From Sulfitobacter noctilucae (GTDB lineage Bacteria; Pseudomonadota; Alphaproteobacteria; Rhodobacterales; Rhodobacteraceae): a stretch of 64,000 nucleotides of DNA. Positions 56,768 to 64,000 of the stretch are shown in pieces (positions within the stretch are counted from its first letter, which is position 1; each line of letters opens with the position of its first letter). Where the stretch lies: assembly GCF_000622365.1 (NCBI RefSeq), contig NZ_JASC01000013.1:1-64000 (forward strand), read 5' to 3'. The notes under the pieces are model-generated. The model was not told the DNA's origin. It did not search any database and saw only the letters and a list, made by a program, of their open reading frames with translations. The position numbers and the translations under genes were made by a program.

Positions 56768-56773
56768 GCGTCG

Positions 56774-57529
56774 TTAGTGGTGAGGGTGCAGCGCGTCCTT
56801 GAGGTACACGCATGTCAGGATGGTAAAGACGTAAGCCTGAATGAAGGACACGAGGACCTCCAAACCGTACATCGCCGTGATGCCGAGGATCGCGATGGGC
56901 GAGACCGCCAGCAAGGCTGCAAAGCCCGCGAAAACCTTGATCACCGCGTGGCCCGCCATGACGTTACCCGCCAGACGAATGGAATGGCTGACCGGACGCA
57001 CGAAGTACGAGATCAGCTCGATCAAAGCCAGAATGGGGCGCAGCGCCAGCGGTGCCGAGGATACCCAAAAGAGGCTGAGGAAAGACGCGCCGTTCTTGAC
57101 AAAGCCAAGCACGGTGACTGTCAGGAAGACCGCCAGGGCCAGCACAACCGTCACGGCGAAGTGCGACGTCGGCGTAAAGGCCGTCGGGATCAGACCCAGA
57201 AAGTTTGCGCAGACGATGAACATGAACAGCGTCATGATGTAGGGGAAGTATTTAACCCCTTCTTTGCCGCAGATGTCTTCGACCATCTTATAGACAAAAC
57301 CATACGCCAGTTCGGCCACTGACTGCATCCGCGAAGGCACGACCGCCCGCTTGGAGCTGCCGACAACCAGAAGCAGGAATACTGCGATCACAGCAAGGAA
57401 CATCCAGACGGTTGCGTTGGTCACCGTATACCATGCCACCTCACCACTGCCGAAGAACGGCTTAATGATAAACTGGTCCATCGGGTGAAACACCAGACCG
57501 CCTTCTGCGCCGCTTGTATCTGTCGCCAT
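56774..57529 (-). CDS. atpB: F0F1 ATP synthase subunit a
   Basis: A 251-residue membrane stator subunit forming the proton half-channels. The essential arginine lies in [14 protein letters not shown], and the five- to six-helix pattern with [20 protein letters not shown] is typical. It starts one base after the atpI stop and is followed by the 18-bp hairpin and atpE. Confidence 0.97.
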   Translation of the reverse strand: MATDTSGAEGGLVFHPMDQFIIKPFFGSGEVAWYTVTNATVWMFLAVIAVFLLLVVGSSKRAVVPSRMQSVAELAYGFVYKMVEDICGKEGVKYFPYIMTLFMFIVCANFLGLIPTAFTPTSHFAVTVVLALAVFLTVTVLGFVKNGASFLSLFWVSSAPLALRPILALIELISYFVRPVSHSIRLAGNVMAGHAVIKVFAGFAALLAVSPIAILGITAMYGLEVLVSFIQAYVFTILTCVYLKDALHPHH

Positions 57530-57530
57530 C

Positions 57531-57875
57531 TCAGGCTCCTTCGTTCTTGTCAGCCCCGTTCGGGGAATTCATCACGGCCTCATCAGCCATCTTCTTGGCC
57601 TGGATTTCCTGCGCAGAGCGGAGCATCGTCTTTACCCCGGCCGCAAGACCCAGCATCGTAAACAGGACCATGAATATCGGCAGCGTGCCAAGCAGCACAT
57701 CCAATCCGTACCCAATGCCAAAACCGATCCCAAGACCGGCCACAAGTTCGATCACCATCCGCCACGCCAATTGCGCCTGGGAGTAGTGCTCTTCCTGATG
57801 CGGTTTCGCCGGCGCCGACCGCGCTTTGGCGGCGTTGATCTTGGCTTCAAGGTCTTGAAGGTCTTGATCCGGCAT
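57531..57875 (-). CDS. atpI: ATP synthase protein I
   Basis: A 114-residue assembly factor with two membrane helices (about 40-60 and 67-87; [19 protein letters not shown]), the AtpI family that helps build the c-ring. The ATG at 57875 (MPDQDLQDL) is used in preference to a TTG two codons earlier. First gene of the F0 operon, with a good promoter candidate 30-60 bases upstream. Confidence 0.9.
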   Translation of the reverse strand: MPDQDLQDLEAKINAAKARSAPAKPHQEEHYSQAQLAWRMVIELVAGLGIGFGIGYGLDVLLGTLPIFMVLFTMLGLAAGVKTMLRSAQEIQAKKMADEAVMNSPNGADKNEGA

Positions 57876-57905
57876 CGACAATTCCCCACTGGAATTCTTG
57901 GCTGT

Positions 57906-57934
57906 GTGCTACTGGGGAAGCGCAAGAGAGTCAA
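57906..57934 (-). promoter_or_regulatory. Candidate promoter of the F0 ATP synthase operon
   Basis: On the minus strand TTGACT (57929-57934) and TAGCAC (57906-57911) are spaced by 17 bases. A GANTC site (GAGTC on the plus strand, 57928-57932) overlaps the -35, and a second (GATTC, 57962-57966) lies just upstream. Confidence 0.5.
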
Positions 57935-58070
57935 CTGAGCAAAGCTGATCCGTAACGTACTGATTCACTTCACTTTATTCACGCCGATAGGCAGAGGTGC
58001 TGCGCAAAATACCGACGCAATGCCACCTCAGGTGCAAGGCGCAATATTCAACTGGTTGGTTGATTATAGC

Positions 58071-58958
58071 TCAGCCCGCATGTCGCCAGATTGCCGTTTC
58101 TGCCAAAAGCCACTCTCGAAACACCCGCACAGGCTTGCGCCGCAACACACCGTCGCCGTGCAGCAGATGATACCCTCCCTCACGGAACCCGACATCCGAC
58201 ACGCGCTCCAACCGCCCGGCGGCGACCTCTCCGGCAACCACTTCATCCGAAATCAGCAGGATACCCTGCCCGCAGATGGCCGCTTCCGCTTCCAAATGGG
58301 AACTCATCCGCCAGGAGGACTGCGGCACCTCGTCCGGTGCAACACCTCCGGCAAGGGAGAACCACAAATCCCAGGTTCCTGTCGTTCGGTCCCGCAACAA
58401 CGGGTACGACAGCAGATCGCGCGGCACCAACGTGGTGCCTTTCGTCAGGTCCGGCGCTGCGTAGGGATGCAGCGGCGCATCACTCAACAACTCCGAACCG
58501 GGACACCACCCACCGGGGCTGACAAAACGGATCGCCAAATCTGCCTCATAGCGGGCGACATCCGCAAGGCGGCGCGAGGCCTCAAGCCTGATATCCACGT
58601 CTGGGTGCAGAGCCCGAAATGCGCCTAGACGCGGTACCAGCCATTTTGTCGCGAACAAGGTCTCTGCATTCACCGTGACCGTCCCCTGCGGCGTCTCTGC
58701 CAATCCTTCGGTCGCATGGGAAATCGCATCAAAGGCGGGCGATACCTGCGCCAGAAAAGCGGCACCGTCCTGCGACAGGACCAGCCCGCGTGAGGCCTCC
58801 CGAAACAATTGCACGCCCAGACGATCTTCCAGACCGCGCACATGGCGACTGATCGATGAATGGCTGACGCCCAACTCTTCTGCCGCCCGCGAGAAGCTTT
58901 GATGGCGGCCTGCGGCTTCGAATGCGCGCAGTGCGTTAAGGGGAGGCAGGTTTCGCAT
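58071..58958 (-). CDS. LysR-type transcriptional regulator (GcvA-like)
   Basis: A 295-residue LysR regulator: N-terminal HTH (LNALRAFEAAGRHQSFSRAA, ELGVSHSSISRHVRGLE) and a periplasmic-binding-protein-like effector domain with TVNAETLFATKWLVPRLGAF, the GcvA-subgroup pattern. The inducer is unknown. It is upstream of the F0 operon on the same strand but probably separate, and is divergent from a DUF1127 gene. Confidence 0.88.
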   Translation of the reverse strand: MRNLPPLNALRAFEAAGRHQSFSRAAEELGVSHSSISRHVRGLEDRLGVQLFREASRGLVLSQDGAAFLAQVSPAFDAISHATEGLAETPQGTVTVNAETLFATKWLVPRLGAFRALHPDVDIRLEASRRLADVARYEADLAIRFVSPGGWCPGSELLSDAPLHPYAAPDLTKGTTLVPRDLLSYPLLRDRTTGTWDLWFSLAGGVAPDEVPQSSWRMSSHLEAEAAICGQGILLISDEVVAGEVAAGRLERVSDVGFREGGYHLLHGDGVLRRKPVRVFREWLLAETAIWRHAG

Positions 58959-59064
58959 GAGCCGAACTTGTGCATTTTTCGCACATTATATGTCAAGGAA
59001 CTCTTTTTGTTCTTGCCTGTCGGACCTGCGATGTTCGGCAAATACAGCGACAGGGAGAGCCAAA

Positions 59065-59295
59065 TTGATCAAAATGCTTCAAAACATGCCGTGGCGCGAT
59101 TGGAAAGTATGTGCGCAAATCGCACAGGCTATTGCCTCGCTTCGGTCTACAGTACCACCACACACACCCGGTCGCTTTGATCATGTAAACAATCTGGACG
59201 ACCATCTAACCCGCGATATCGGTTTGGACCCTGTCAGCCGCGCCTATCGCCGGCATCGACACCCGTCACAGCACACCCATCATCCGCGCGGCTGA
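59065..59295 (+). CDS. Small DUF1127-like protein
   Basis: A 76-residue basic protein. The part FDHVNNLDDHLTRDIGLDPVSRAYRR matches the DUF1127 ending (L-x-D-I-G-L); the remainder is not distinctive. DUF1127 proteins are small Arg-rich proteins linked in some alphaproteobacteria to RNA binding, phosphate or stress responses. The start is likely TTG at 59065: AGGGAGA lies six bases upstream, whereas the next ATG (59074) is 15 bases away. It is divergent from the LysR gene. Confidence 0.6.
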   Translation: MIKMLQNMPWRDWKVCAQIAQAIASLRSTVPPHTPGRFDHVNNLDDHLTRDIGLDPVSRAYRRHRHPSQHTHHPRG

Positions 59296-59335
59296 GCGAC
59301 TTTCCCTGCCCGCGCCCAAGGGCTATTATCCCCCA

Positions 59336-59656
59336 ATGAGCATAGATCAGGTATTTGCCGCGCTAGCGGACCCGACGCGGCGCGCGATCCTTGCGATGCT
59401 GCTGGAAGACGATATGGCGGTGACAGATGTGGCTGAACCCTTCGAGATGTCGCTCGCCGCGATTTCCAAACATCTGGGCGTGCTGACCTCTGCGGGACTG
59501 ATATCGCAGGAAAAGCGGGGGCGGGTGAAATGGTGCAAGCTGGAGCCGGATGCGCTTAGGGATGCGTCGATCTGGATGCAGGGGTTTGGACAGTTTGAGC
59601 CTGTCCATCTCGACGCCTTCGAACGTTTTCTGGAAACGGAATTGCGTCAGAAATAA
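59336..59656 (+). CDS. ArsR family transcriptional regulator
   Basis: A 106-residue winged-helix regulator: MSIDQVFAALADPTRRAILAML, then VTDVAEPFEMSLAAISKHLGVL and a beta-wing EKRGRVKWCKL. It lacks the CVC metal motif of ArsR/SmtB sensors, so it belongs to the metal-free subgroup often paired with SRPBCC proteins; no such partner lies next to it here. It follows the DUF1127 gene by 40 bases. Confidence 0.88.
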   Translation: MSIDQVFAALADPTRRAILAMLLEDDMAVTDVAEPFEMSLAAISKHLGVLTSAGLISQEKRGRVKWCKLEPDALRDASIWMQGFGQFEPVHLDAFERFLETELRQK

Positions 59657-59663
59657 TTAAAGA

Positions 59664-59684
59664 CGCTGACCAGGGAAGTCAGCG
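59664..59684 (-). terminator. Possible terminator of the 22-residue gene
   Basis: CGCTGAC and GTCAGCG (59664-59670, 59678-59684) form a 7-bp stem with a seven-base loop. On the minus strand it is followed by TCTTTAATTATTT, an imperfect U tract. Confidence 0.42.
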
Positions 59685-59698
59685 CCATTGGGGGTGTT

Positions 59699-59767
59699 CT
59701 ATAATACGAACTGGACGATCGCCAAGACAATGACGACGAGACCGACAAGATAAATAATACCGCGCAT
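59699..59767 (-). CDS. 22-residue hydrophobic membrane microprotein
   Basis: The reading frame encodes MRGIIYLVGLVVIVLAIVQF followed by VL and a stop: a single membrane helix with an N-terminal arginine. AAAGGA seven to eight bases upstream is a strong Shine-Dalgarno, and a hairpin follows. Short proteins of this form (M-R/K-x-IIYLVGL-V-V-V) occur in alphaproteobacteria as unannotated or hypothetical genes; the function is unknown. It is transcribed away from the DMT-transporter side and converges with the ArsR gene. Confidence 0.6.
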   Translation of the reverse strand: MRGIIYLVGLVVIVLAIVQFVL

Positions 59768-59829
59768 AGTGTTTCCTTTCATTCACTTGGATACAGAACG
59801 TCGCAGGACGCTGAAAGGTTCCCCAACTT

Positions 59830-60693
59830 TTAACACTTTCGAACTTCATCGTCCCGCAGCAATAAAAACAACGCCAGAACCGTGAGCATGACACCGATCA
59901 AGACGAGTGCTGGTGGCGTGTCATTGCCCAACAGGACTTCCCAGATGATCACCCAGCTTGGCACCAGATACGTGTAGGCCATCACCTTTGCCGAGGGCAG
60001 GCGCAGGGTGGCAAACTGCAAAATGACCACGGTAACAGCGGTCGCAAAAAACGCTGTATAGAAGAGTGCCACCCAAACGCGCAGAGGCAGGTCCGCCCAA
60101 TTCACTGCGACAAGATCGGACCATGCATAAATGCTCAGAATAATCCCGCCGGCGACCACTGTGCCAAATGTGAATGTGACCGCTGTCTCGCCCCGGTTCA
60201 GCCGCCGCACCATCGGGGTATAAAGTGCATGGCTGGCACAGCCGATGAAATAGACCGCCTCGCCGCGCCCTAAATCAAACGCCAGAAGGGCCTGAAAATC
60301 TGCACGGAAAATGACCCACAGCGCGCCAACAGCACCCACCGCAAGTGCGAGCGACATCCGGCCCGTCATCACTTGCCGCAACAAGAGCCAGGCAAATCCA
60401 GCCGCCATCAGCGGCACGAGGGTAAAGACCGCAGCCGCACTGACGGGTGGCGCTGTCTTCAGCCCTTCGAACATTAAAACAAAGTAGAGCCCGAACAGTC
60501 CGCCCAAAACAGCATACCGCCAGGGAGCCCTAAAGCTGCCCGTGCCGAACCCGCCGCGCAGACTAGCAAGCATGCCGACAAACACTGCCGCCAGCCAGAA
60601 CCGCACTGCGGTAAAGGCAGCAGGGTCAATATCATTGGCCATCAATCCGCCCAAGGAAAATGACCCGGCCACCAGTGCAGAGAACGCCAGCAT
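59830..60693 (-). CDS. DMT superfamily (EamA) transporter
   Basis: A 287-residue permease with ten hydrophobic helices in two EamA repeats (first LGGLMANDIDPAAFTAVRFW, second beginning with YFIGCASHALYTPMV and ending in VLLGNDTPPALVLIGVMLT). Substrates in the family are metabolites or amino acids; none can be assigned. The ATG at 60693 has AAGGG nine bases upstream and lies 27 bases after the LysR stop, so both genes are probably co-transcribed; a TTG overlapping that stop is an alternative. Confidence 0.85.
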   Translation of the reverse strand: MLAFSALVAGSFSLGGLMANDIDPAAFTAVRFWLAAVFVGMLASLRGGFGTGSFRAPWRYAVLGGLFGLYFVLMFEGLKTAPPVSAAAVFTLVPLMAAGFAWLLLRQVMTGRMSLALAVGAVGALWVIFRADFQALLAFDLGRGEAVYFIGCASHALYTPMVRRLNRGETAVTFTFGTVVAGGIILSIYAWSDLVAVNWADLPLRVWVALFYTAFFATAVTVVILQFATLRLPSAKVMAYTYLVPSWVIIWEVLLGNDTPPALVLIGVMLTVLALFLLLRDDEVRKC

Positions 60694-60719
60694 CGCCAGA
60701 TGCCCTTGCGCACCGGGGC

Positions 60720-61598
60720 TCAAAGCGGATGCTCTGCGACGTAGTGTTTGATAAAGCTCAAAAGGGTCTGAACCTTTGTCGTGCGGTGCAAGTCCACATG
60801 TGACACCAACCAAAGTGGGGCTGACCAATCCGGCCGAGGTGCGTGGATCTGCACCAGCCCCGGCGTCCTGCCTGCTTCTATTTCCGACATAAAGCCGATC
60901 CCTGCACCGGCACCGATTGCCGCTGATGCCGCCCGCCAATCAGTACACCGAAAGGTAATCGCGCTTTCCGGCACCGTCTGCCGCAGCCATATTTCCGTGG
61001 GGGCCCGGCTCTCGCGGTCATCACTGCCAATAAAACGGTGGCTGGCATAATCTTCCGGCCCTTCCGGAACACCGTACTCCGCCACATAGGCGTCGCTCGC
61101 GTAGGCCCCGGTGGTCAGATCGGTCAACCGTTGGACAACGTTGTCCGGCTGGTCCGGCGCTGCGCCGGCCCGAATTGCCACATGCGCCTCGCCATATTCC
61201 AACCGGAACAACCGTTCGCCGGTCAAATAGCGGACGGATACCTCTTTATGTTCCTGCTGAAAGGCCGCGAGCAGTGGCGCAATATAATCCGCCAAAACGG
61301 TCAAAGAGGTCACCACCATGTCGCCGGATACGTCGGCACCGCGCCCTTTGATCCGCCCCGCAAGCTGGTTCAGTTGATCATGGGTTGCTTGCGCCACCCG
61401 CAGCAGATCATTCCCCGCTTCGGTTGGCGTATACCCCCGCGCGTGGCGCTGGAATAACTTCACGCCCAATTGGCCCTCAAGCGCATCTATATGCCGGATC
61501 ACTGTGGCGTGGTGAACACCTAACACTTCTGCGGCACCACTGACCGTCCCGATCCGCGCCACCTGAAAAGCTGTCCTGATCTCGTCCCAACTGTCCAT
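60720..61598 (-). CDS. LysR-type transcriptional regulator
   Basis: A 292-residue LysR regulator with HTH near 3-60 (SWDEIRTAFQVARIGTVSGA, VLGVHHATVIRHIDALE, GVKLFQRHARGYTPTEAG) and an effector domain. The ATG at 61598 is used; the longer frame has no HTH-compatible extension. It is divergent from azoR over a 117-base gap holding a 12-bp palindrome, the classic layout in which a LysR protein controls the facing gene. It is followed by the DMT transporter gene. Confidence 0.88.
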   Translation of the reverse strand: MDSWDEIRTAFQVARIGTVSGAAEVLGVHHATVIRHIDALEGQLGVKLFQRHARGYTPTEAGNDLLRVAQATHDQLNQLAGRIKGRGADVSGDMVVTSLTVLADYIAPLLAAFQQEHKEVSVRYLTGERLFRLEYGEAHVAIRAGAAPDQPDNVVQRLTDLTTGAYASDAYVAEYGVPEGPEDYASHRFIGSDDRESRAPTEIWLRQTVPESAITFRCTDWRAASAAIGAGAGIGFMSEIEAGRTPGLVQIHAPRPDWSAPLWLVSHVDLHRTTKVQTLLSFIKHYVAEHPL

Positions 61599-61644
61599 TT
61601 CAAACCATGTGCAAATGTGAACACTTCCTGCGCCATACTGCCCG

Positions 61645-61656
61645 TTGCGTTCGCAA
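61645..61656. promoter_or_regulatory. 12-bp palindrome in the LysR/azoR divergent region
   Basis: TTGCGTTCGCAA has 5-bp arms (TTGCG/CGCAA) and a two-base centre. It lies in the shared regulatory gap and could be the LysR recognition site, although the typical T-N11-A spacing is not met exactly. Confidence 0.35.
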
Positions 61657-61715
61657 ATGCAAGGCGTACCTGCTCCATAGAACAACAGACTATTATCCAA
61701 AGGAAAGGCCCGCCC

Positions 61716-62294
61716 ATGAATATCCTCCGCATCGACAGCTCCGCCAATCTCACGTCATCGGTCACGCGAAGGCTGACCGACCAGATTGTTGCAAAGCTTG
61801 GTACATCAAACATCGTCATCCGCGATCTTGCGAAAAGCGGTTTACCCCAGATTGACAACGCGTGGACGGCGGCCGGCATCACGCCCAAGACCGAACGCAC
61901 GGCAGACCAGCACGCCGCTTTGGCGCAATCGGATGCCTTGATCGCGGAAATTCGCACTGCAGATACCCTTGTCATCGGGATACCGATCTACAACTTCTCC
62001 GTAGCCGCATCGCTCAAGGCATGGATCGACCTGATTTGCCGCGCCGGTGAGACATTCCAGTACACCGCCACCGGTCCCGTTGGCCTACTGAAAGGCAAAC
62101 GTGCGATCCTCGTGCTGGCATCGGGCGGCACGCAAATCGGTTCCGAAATGGACTATGCCAGCGGGTACATGCGCCAGATCATGAATTTCATCGGCATAGA
62201 AGAGGTCGAGATCGTTGCAGCCGACGCTCTGATGATGGACGCCGACGCCGCGCAGGATCGCGCCGCCACCGCGATCGACAAACTGGCCGCCTAA
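61716..62294 (+). CDS. azoR: FMN-dependent NADH azoreductase
   Basis: A 192-residue flavodoxin-like enzyme that reduces quinones or azo compounds with NADH. The N terminus ILRIDSSANLTSSVTRRLTD, IPIYNFSVAASLKAWIDLI and LVLASGGTQ are AzoR blocks. AAAGGA precedes the ATG at 61716. It is divergent from a LysR gene, fitting induction by electrophiles or quinones (inference). A hairpin terminator follows. Confidence 0.9.
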   Translation: MNILRIDSSANLTSSVTRRLTDQIVAKLGTSNIVIRDLAKSGLPQIDNAWTAAGITPKTERTADQHAALAQSDALIAEIRTADTLVIGIPIYNFSVAASLKAWIDLICRAGETFQYTATGPVGLLKGKRAILVLASGGTQIGSEMDYASGYMRQIMNFIGIEEVEIVAADALMMDADAAQDRAATAIDKLAA

Positions 62295-62303
62295 GCGCTA
62301 AGG

Positions 62304-62329
62304 CATGCAGCGCTCCCCGCCGCTGCATG
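62304..62329 (+). terminator. Terminator-like hairpin after azoR
   Basis: CATGCAGCG (62304-62312) and CGCTGCATG (62321-62329) form a 9-bp stem with an eight-base loop, followed by a pyrimidine-rich stretch (TCTTGACTCCTTCCCTCT). A second small hairpin (CCGGAAG/CTTCCGG, 62371-62390) lies downstream. The 237-base gap before ffh holds no gene that I can support. Confidence 0.55.
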
Positions 62330-62462
62330 TCTTGACTCCTTCCCTCTAAACGCCTAATTGCCGCTCAATCCCGGAAGCAAAGCCTTCCGGTCCCATTGCC
62401 ATGAGGCAGGGATCGCCCTCCGTCAGCGCGTTGCGCCCACGGGGGCCGCTCCGCTTTGGGAT

Positions 62463-62491
62463 TTGCGCATTTTCGCGGGCCTTCCTAAATA
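62463..62491 (+). promoter_or_regulatory. Weak candidate ffh promoter
   Basis: TTGCGC (62463-62468) and TAAATA (62486-62491) are spaced by 17 bases, about 40 bases before the ffh ATG. Each hexamer matches the consensus at about half its positions. Confidence 0.3.
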
Positions 62492-62531
62492 GGAGGCATC
62501 CCGCAACCGAACCGAGAAAGGGGCCAGCCCC

Positions 62532-64000
62532 ATGTTTGAGAACCTCAGCGAACGCCTTTCAGGCGTCTTTGACCGCCTCACGAAACAGGGTGCCCTGTCA
62601 GAGGAAGACGTCAAAACTGCCCTGCGCGAAGTGCGCGTGGCTTTGCTTGAGGCGGATGTGTCCCTCCCGGTTGCACGTGACTTTGTCAAAGCGGTGCAGG
62701 ACAAAGCCACCGGTCAGGCCGTCACCAAATCCATCACACCCGGCCAGCAGGTCGTCAAGATCGTTCATGATGCGCTGATTGATGTGCTTAGCGGCGAAGG
62801 CGAACCGGGTGCGCTCAAGATTGATAATCCACCGGCACCCATCCTGATGGTTGGCCTGCAAGGCGGCGGTAAAACAACAACGACAGCGAAACTTGCAAAA
62901 CGGCTGAAAGAACGTGATGGCAAGCGCGTGCTTATGGCCTCGCTCGACGTGAACCGCCCCGCCGCGATGGAACAGCTGGCGATCCTCGGCACCCAGATCG
63001 GCGTCGACACCCTTCCCATCGTCAAAGGTGAAGACCCCGTTGCCATTACCAAACGCGCCAAGACCCAAGCCGGGCTTGGGGGCTATGACGTATATATGCT
63101 CGACACCGCCGGGCGCCTCTCAATCGACGAAGAGCTTATGGCCCAGGTCGAAGCCGTCCGCGATGTAGTCACGCCGCGCGAGACACTTCTGGTGGTCGAT
63201 GGCCTGACAGGTCAAGACGCGGTGAACACCGCCGAAAACTTCGACGACCGCATCGGCATTACCGGCGTTGTCCTCACCCGGATGGACGGCGACGGACGCG
63301 GTGGTGCCGCCCTTTCCATGCGTGCCGTAACCGGCAAACCCATCAAGTTCGTCGGCCTTGGCGAAAAGATGGACGCGCTCGAGACCTTCGAGCCCGAGCG
63401 CATCGCGGGCCGTATCCTTGGCATGGGCGACATTGTTGCCTTGGTCGAGAAAGCACAGGAAACTATCGAAGCCGAGCAAGCCGAGCGCATGATGAAGCGC
63501 ATGGCCAAAGGTCAGTTCAACATGAACGACCTCAAGATGCAGCTTGAGCAGATGATGAAGATGGGCGGCATGCAGGGTATGATGGGCATGATGCCCGGCA
63601 TGGGCAAAATGGCCAAACAGGTCGAAGACGCAGGTCTCGACGACAAGGTGCTGGTCCGTCAGATCGCCCTGATCCAGTCCATGACCAAAAAAGAACGCGC
63701 CAACCCGGCGTTGCTGCAAGCCTCCCGTAAGAAACGCATAGCCAAAGGTGCGGGCATGGAAGTCTCCGACCTCAACAAGCTGATGAAAATGCACCGCCAG
63801 ATGTCCGACATGATGAAAAAAATGGGCAAGATGGGTAAGGGCGGCATGCTCAAACAGGCCATGAAAGGCATGATGGGCAAAGGCGGCATGGACCCTGCGG
63901 CGATGGCCGGACAGATGGACCCCAAAGCCATGGAAGCCGCCGCCAAAGCCATGGGCGGCAAACTGCCGGGCATGGGTGGCGGCATGGGCCTGCCCTCAGG
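62532..64000 (+). CDS. ffh: Signal recognition particle protein Ffh (3' end cut by window edge)
   Basis: The SRP GTPase that binds 4.5S RNA and delivers signal-sequence-bearing ribosomes to FtsY. About 489 residues are visible: N domain, G domain with GLQGGGKTT (108-116), DTAGRL and TRMDGDGRGG, and the Met-rich M domain (MEQLAILG is in the G domain; the M domain begins near residue 325). The tail is very rich in Met, Gly and Lys (repeated MGKGGM-like units), longer than in E. coli; the stop lies beyond the window. Confidence 0.97.
   Translation, partial: MFENLSERLSGVFDRLTKQGALSEEDVKTALREVRVALLEADVSLPVARDFVKAVQDKATGQAVTKSITPGQQVVKIVHDALIDVLSGEGEPGALKIDNPPAPILMVGLQGGGKTTTTAKLAKRLKERDGKRVLMASLDVNRPAAMEQLAILGTQIGVDTLPIVKGEDPVAITKRAKTQAGLGGYDVYMLDTAGRLSIDEELMAQVEAVRDVVTPRETLLVVDGLTGQDAVNTAENFDDRIGITGVVLTRMDGDGRGGAALSMRAVTGKPIKFVGLGEKMDALETFEPERIAGRILGMGDIVALVEKAQETIEAEQAERMMKRMAKGQFNMNDLKMQLEQMMKMGGMQGMMGMMPGMGKMAKQVEDAGLDDKVLVRQIALIQSMTKKERANPALLQASRKKRIAKGAGMEVSDLNKLMKMHRQMSDMMKKMGKMGKGGMLKQAMKGMMGKGGMDPAAMAGQMDPKAMEAAAKAMGGKLPGMGGGMGLPS

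Noticed and set aside
62295-62531. Possible 4.5S (SRP) RNA before ffh, because of CCGGAAG-like hairpins
   Set aside because: The conserved SRP RNA tetraloop and the GGAAGGAAGCAGCC-like core are absent; the hairpins look like terminators.

Overview
The window is a high-GC chromosomal segment from an alphaproteobacterium, most likely a Rhodobacterales member of the Roseobacter group. The support is gene content and order: chvI-chvG-hprK-rapZ-EIIA-HPr divergent from pckA, an SMC of 1151 residues, an F0 operon (atpI-atpB-atpE-atpF'-atpF) with no F1 genes beside it, a methylsuccinyl-CoA dehydrogenase of the ethylmalonyl-CoA pathway, a triple peptide deformylase set before fmt, and small group-typical families (DUF1491, DUF6473, DUF7092-M48 peptidase, twin-TM HIG1-like protein). 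I saw no rRNA, tRNA, CRISPR array, insertion sequence or prophage. Both ends cut a gene (tuf on the left, ffh on the right).

Layout. 1-6.9 kb, minus strand: tuf, a lipoprotein, an M48 peptidase coupled to a DUF898 membrane protein, and parC. 7-11.3 kb, plus strand: SH3-domain protein, short-chain dehydrogenase, twin-TM protein, cobalamin adenosyltransferase, etfB-etfA. 11.4-13.3 kb: a DUF6473 protein and 3-hydroxyacyl-CoA dehydrogenase. 13.4-20.7 kb: a minus-strand signalling operon (ChvI/ChvG two-component system, HPr kinase, RapZ, EIIA, HPr, an acyltransferase) facing pckA. 20.7-26.6 kb: an accessory-looking stretch with an unrecognised protein, a hybrid HTH protein, a PhrR-like regulator, a TauE/SafE permease, methylsuccinyl-CoA dehydrogenase, a TetR regulator and a META-domain protein. 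26.6-35.8 kb, minus strand: recO, era, rnc, lepB, acpS, a nucleoside deaminase, pdxJ, a DUF2062 protein, relA/spoT, rpoZ, folK. 36-40.8 kb, plus strand: NYN-domain protein, ispH, then a tightly overlapping chain ending in rnhA and a TRIC-type channel. 40.8-43.5 kb: def-def-def-fmt plus a small membrane protein. 43.6-50.3 kb: PatB-like lyase, glutathionyl-hydroquinone reductase, a receiver-like protein without its phosphoacceptor, cobC-cbiB, a lytic transglycosylase, a rhodanese. 50.3-58 kb: smc, a lipoprotein, a GntR regulator and the F0 operon. 58-64 kb: LysR, ArsR and DUF1127 genes, a 22-residue membrane microprotein, a DMT transporter, azoR and ffh.

Working together. Electrons from methylsuccinyl-CoA dehydrogenase would pass to EtfAB. 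PEP carboxykinase and the regulatory PTS components (no sugar permease is present) sit with ChvIG, a carbon-state and envelope signalling node. def and fmt together handle N-formyl-methionine. RelA/SpoT with the omega subunit form a stringent-response pair.

Most of the window is housekeeping. The points I would look at again are: the 20.7-23.0 kb regulatory locus with its AT-rich divergent promoter and 9-bp inverted repeat; the deformylase copy whose HExxH motif has become HQIDH; two strong mRNA hairpins bracketing atpE; and a terminator hairpin that contains the next gene's Shine-Dalgarno.
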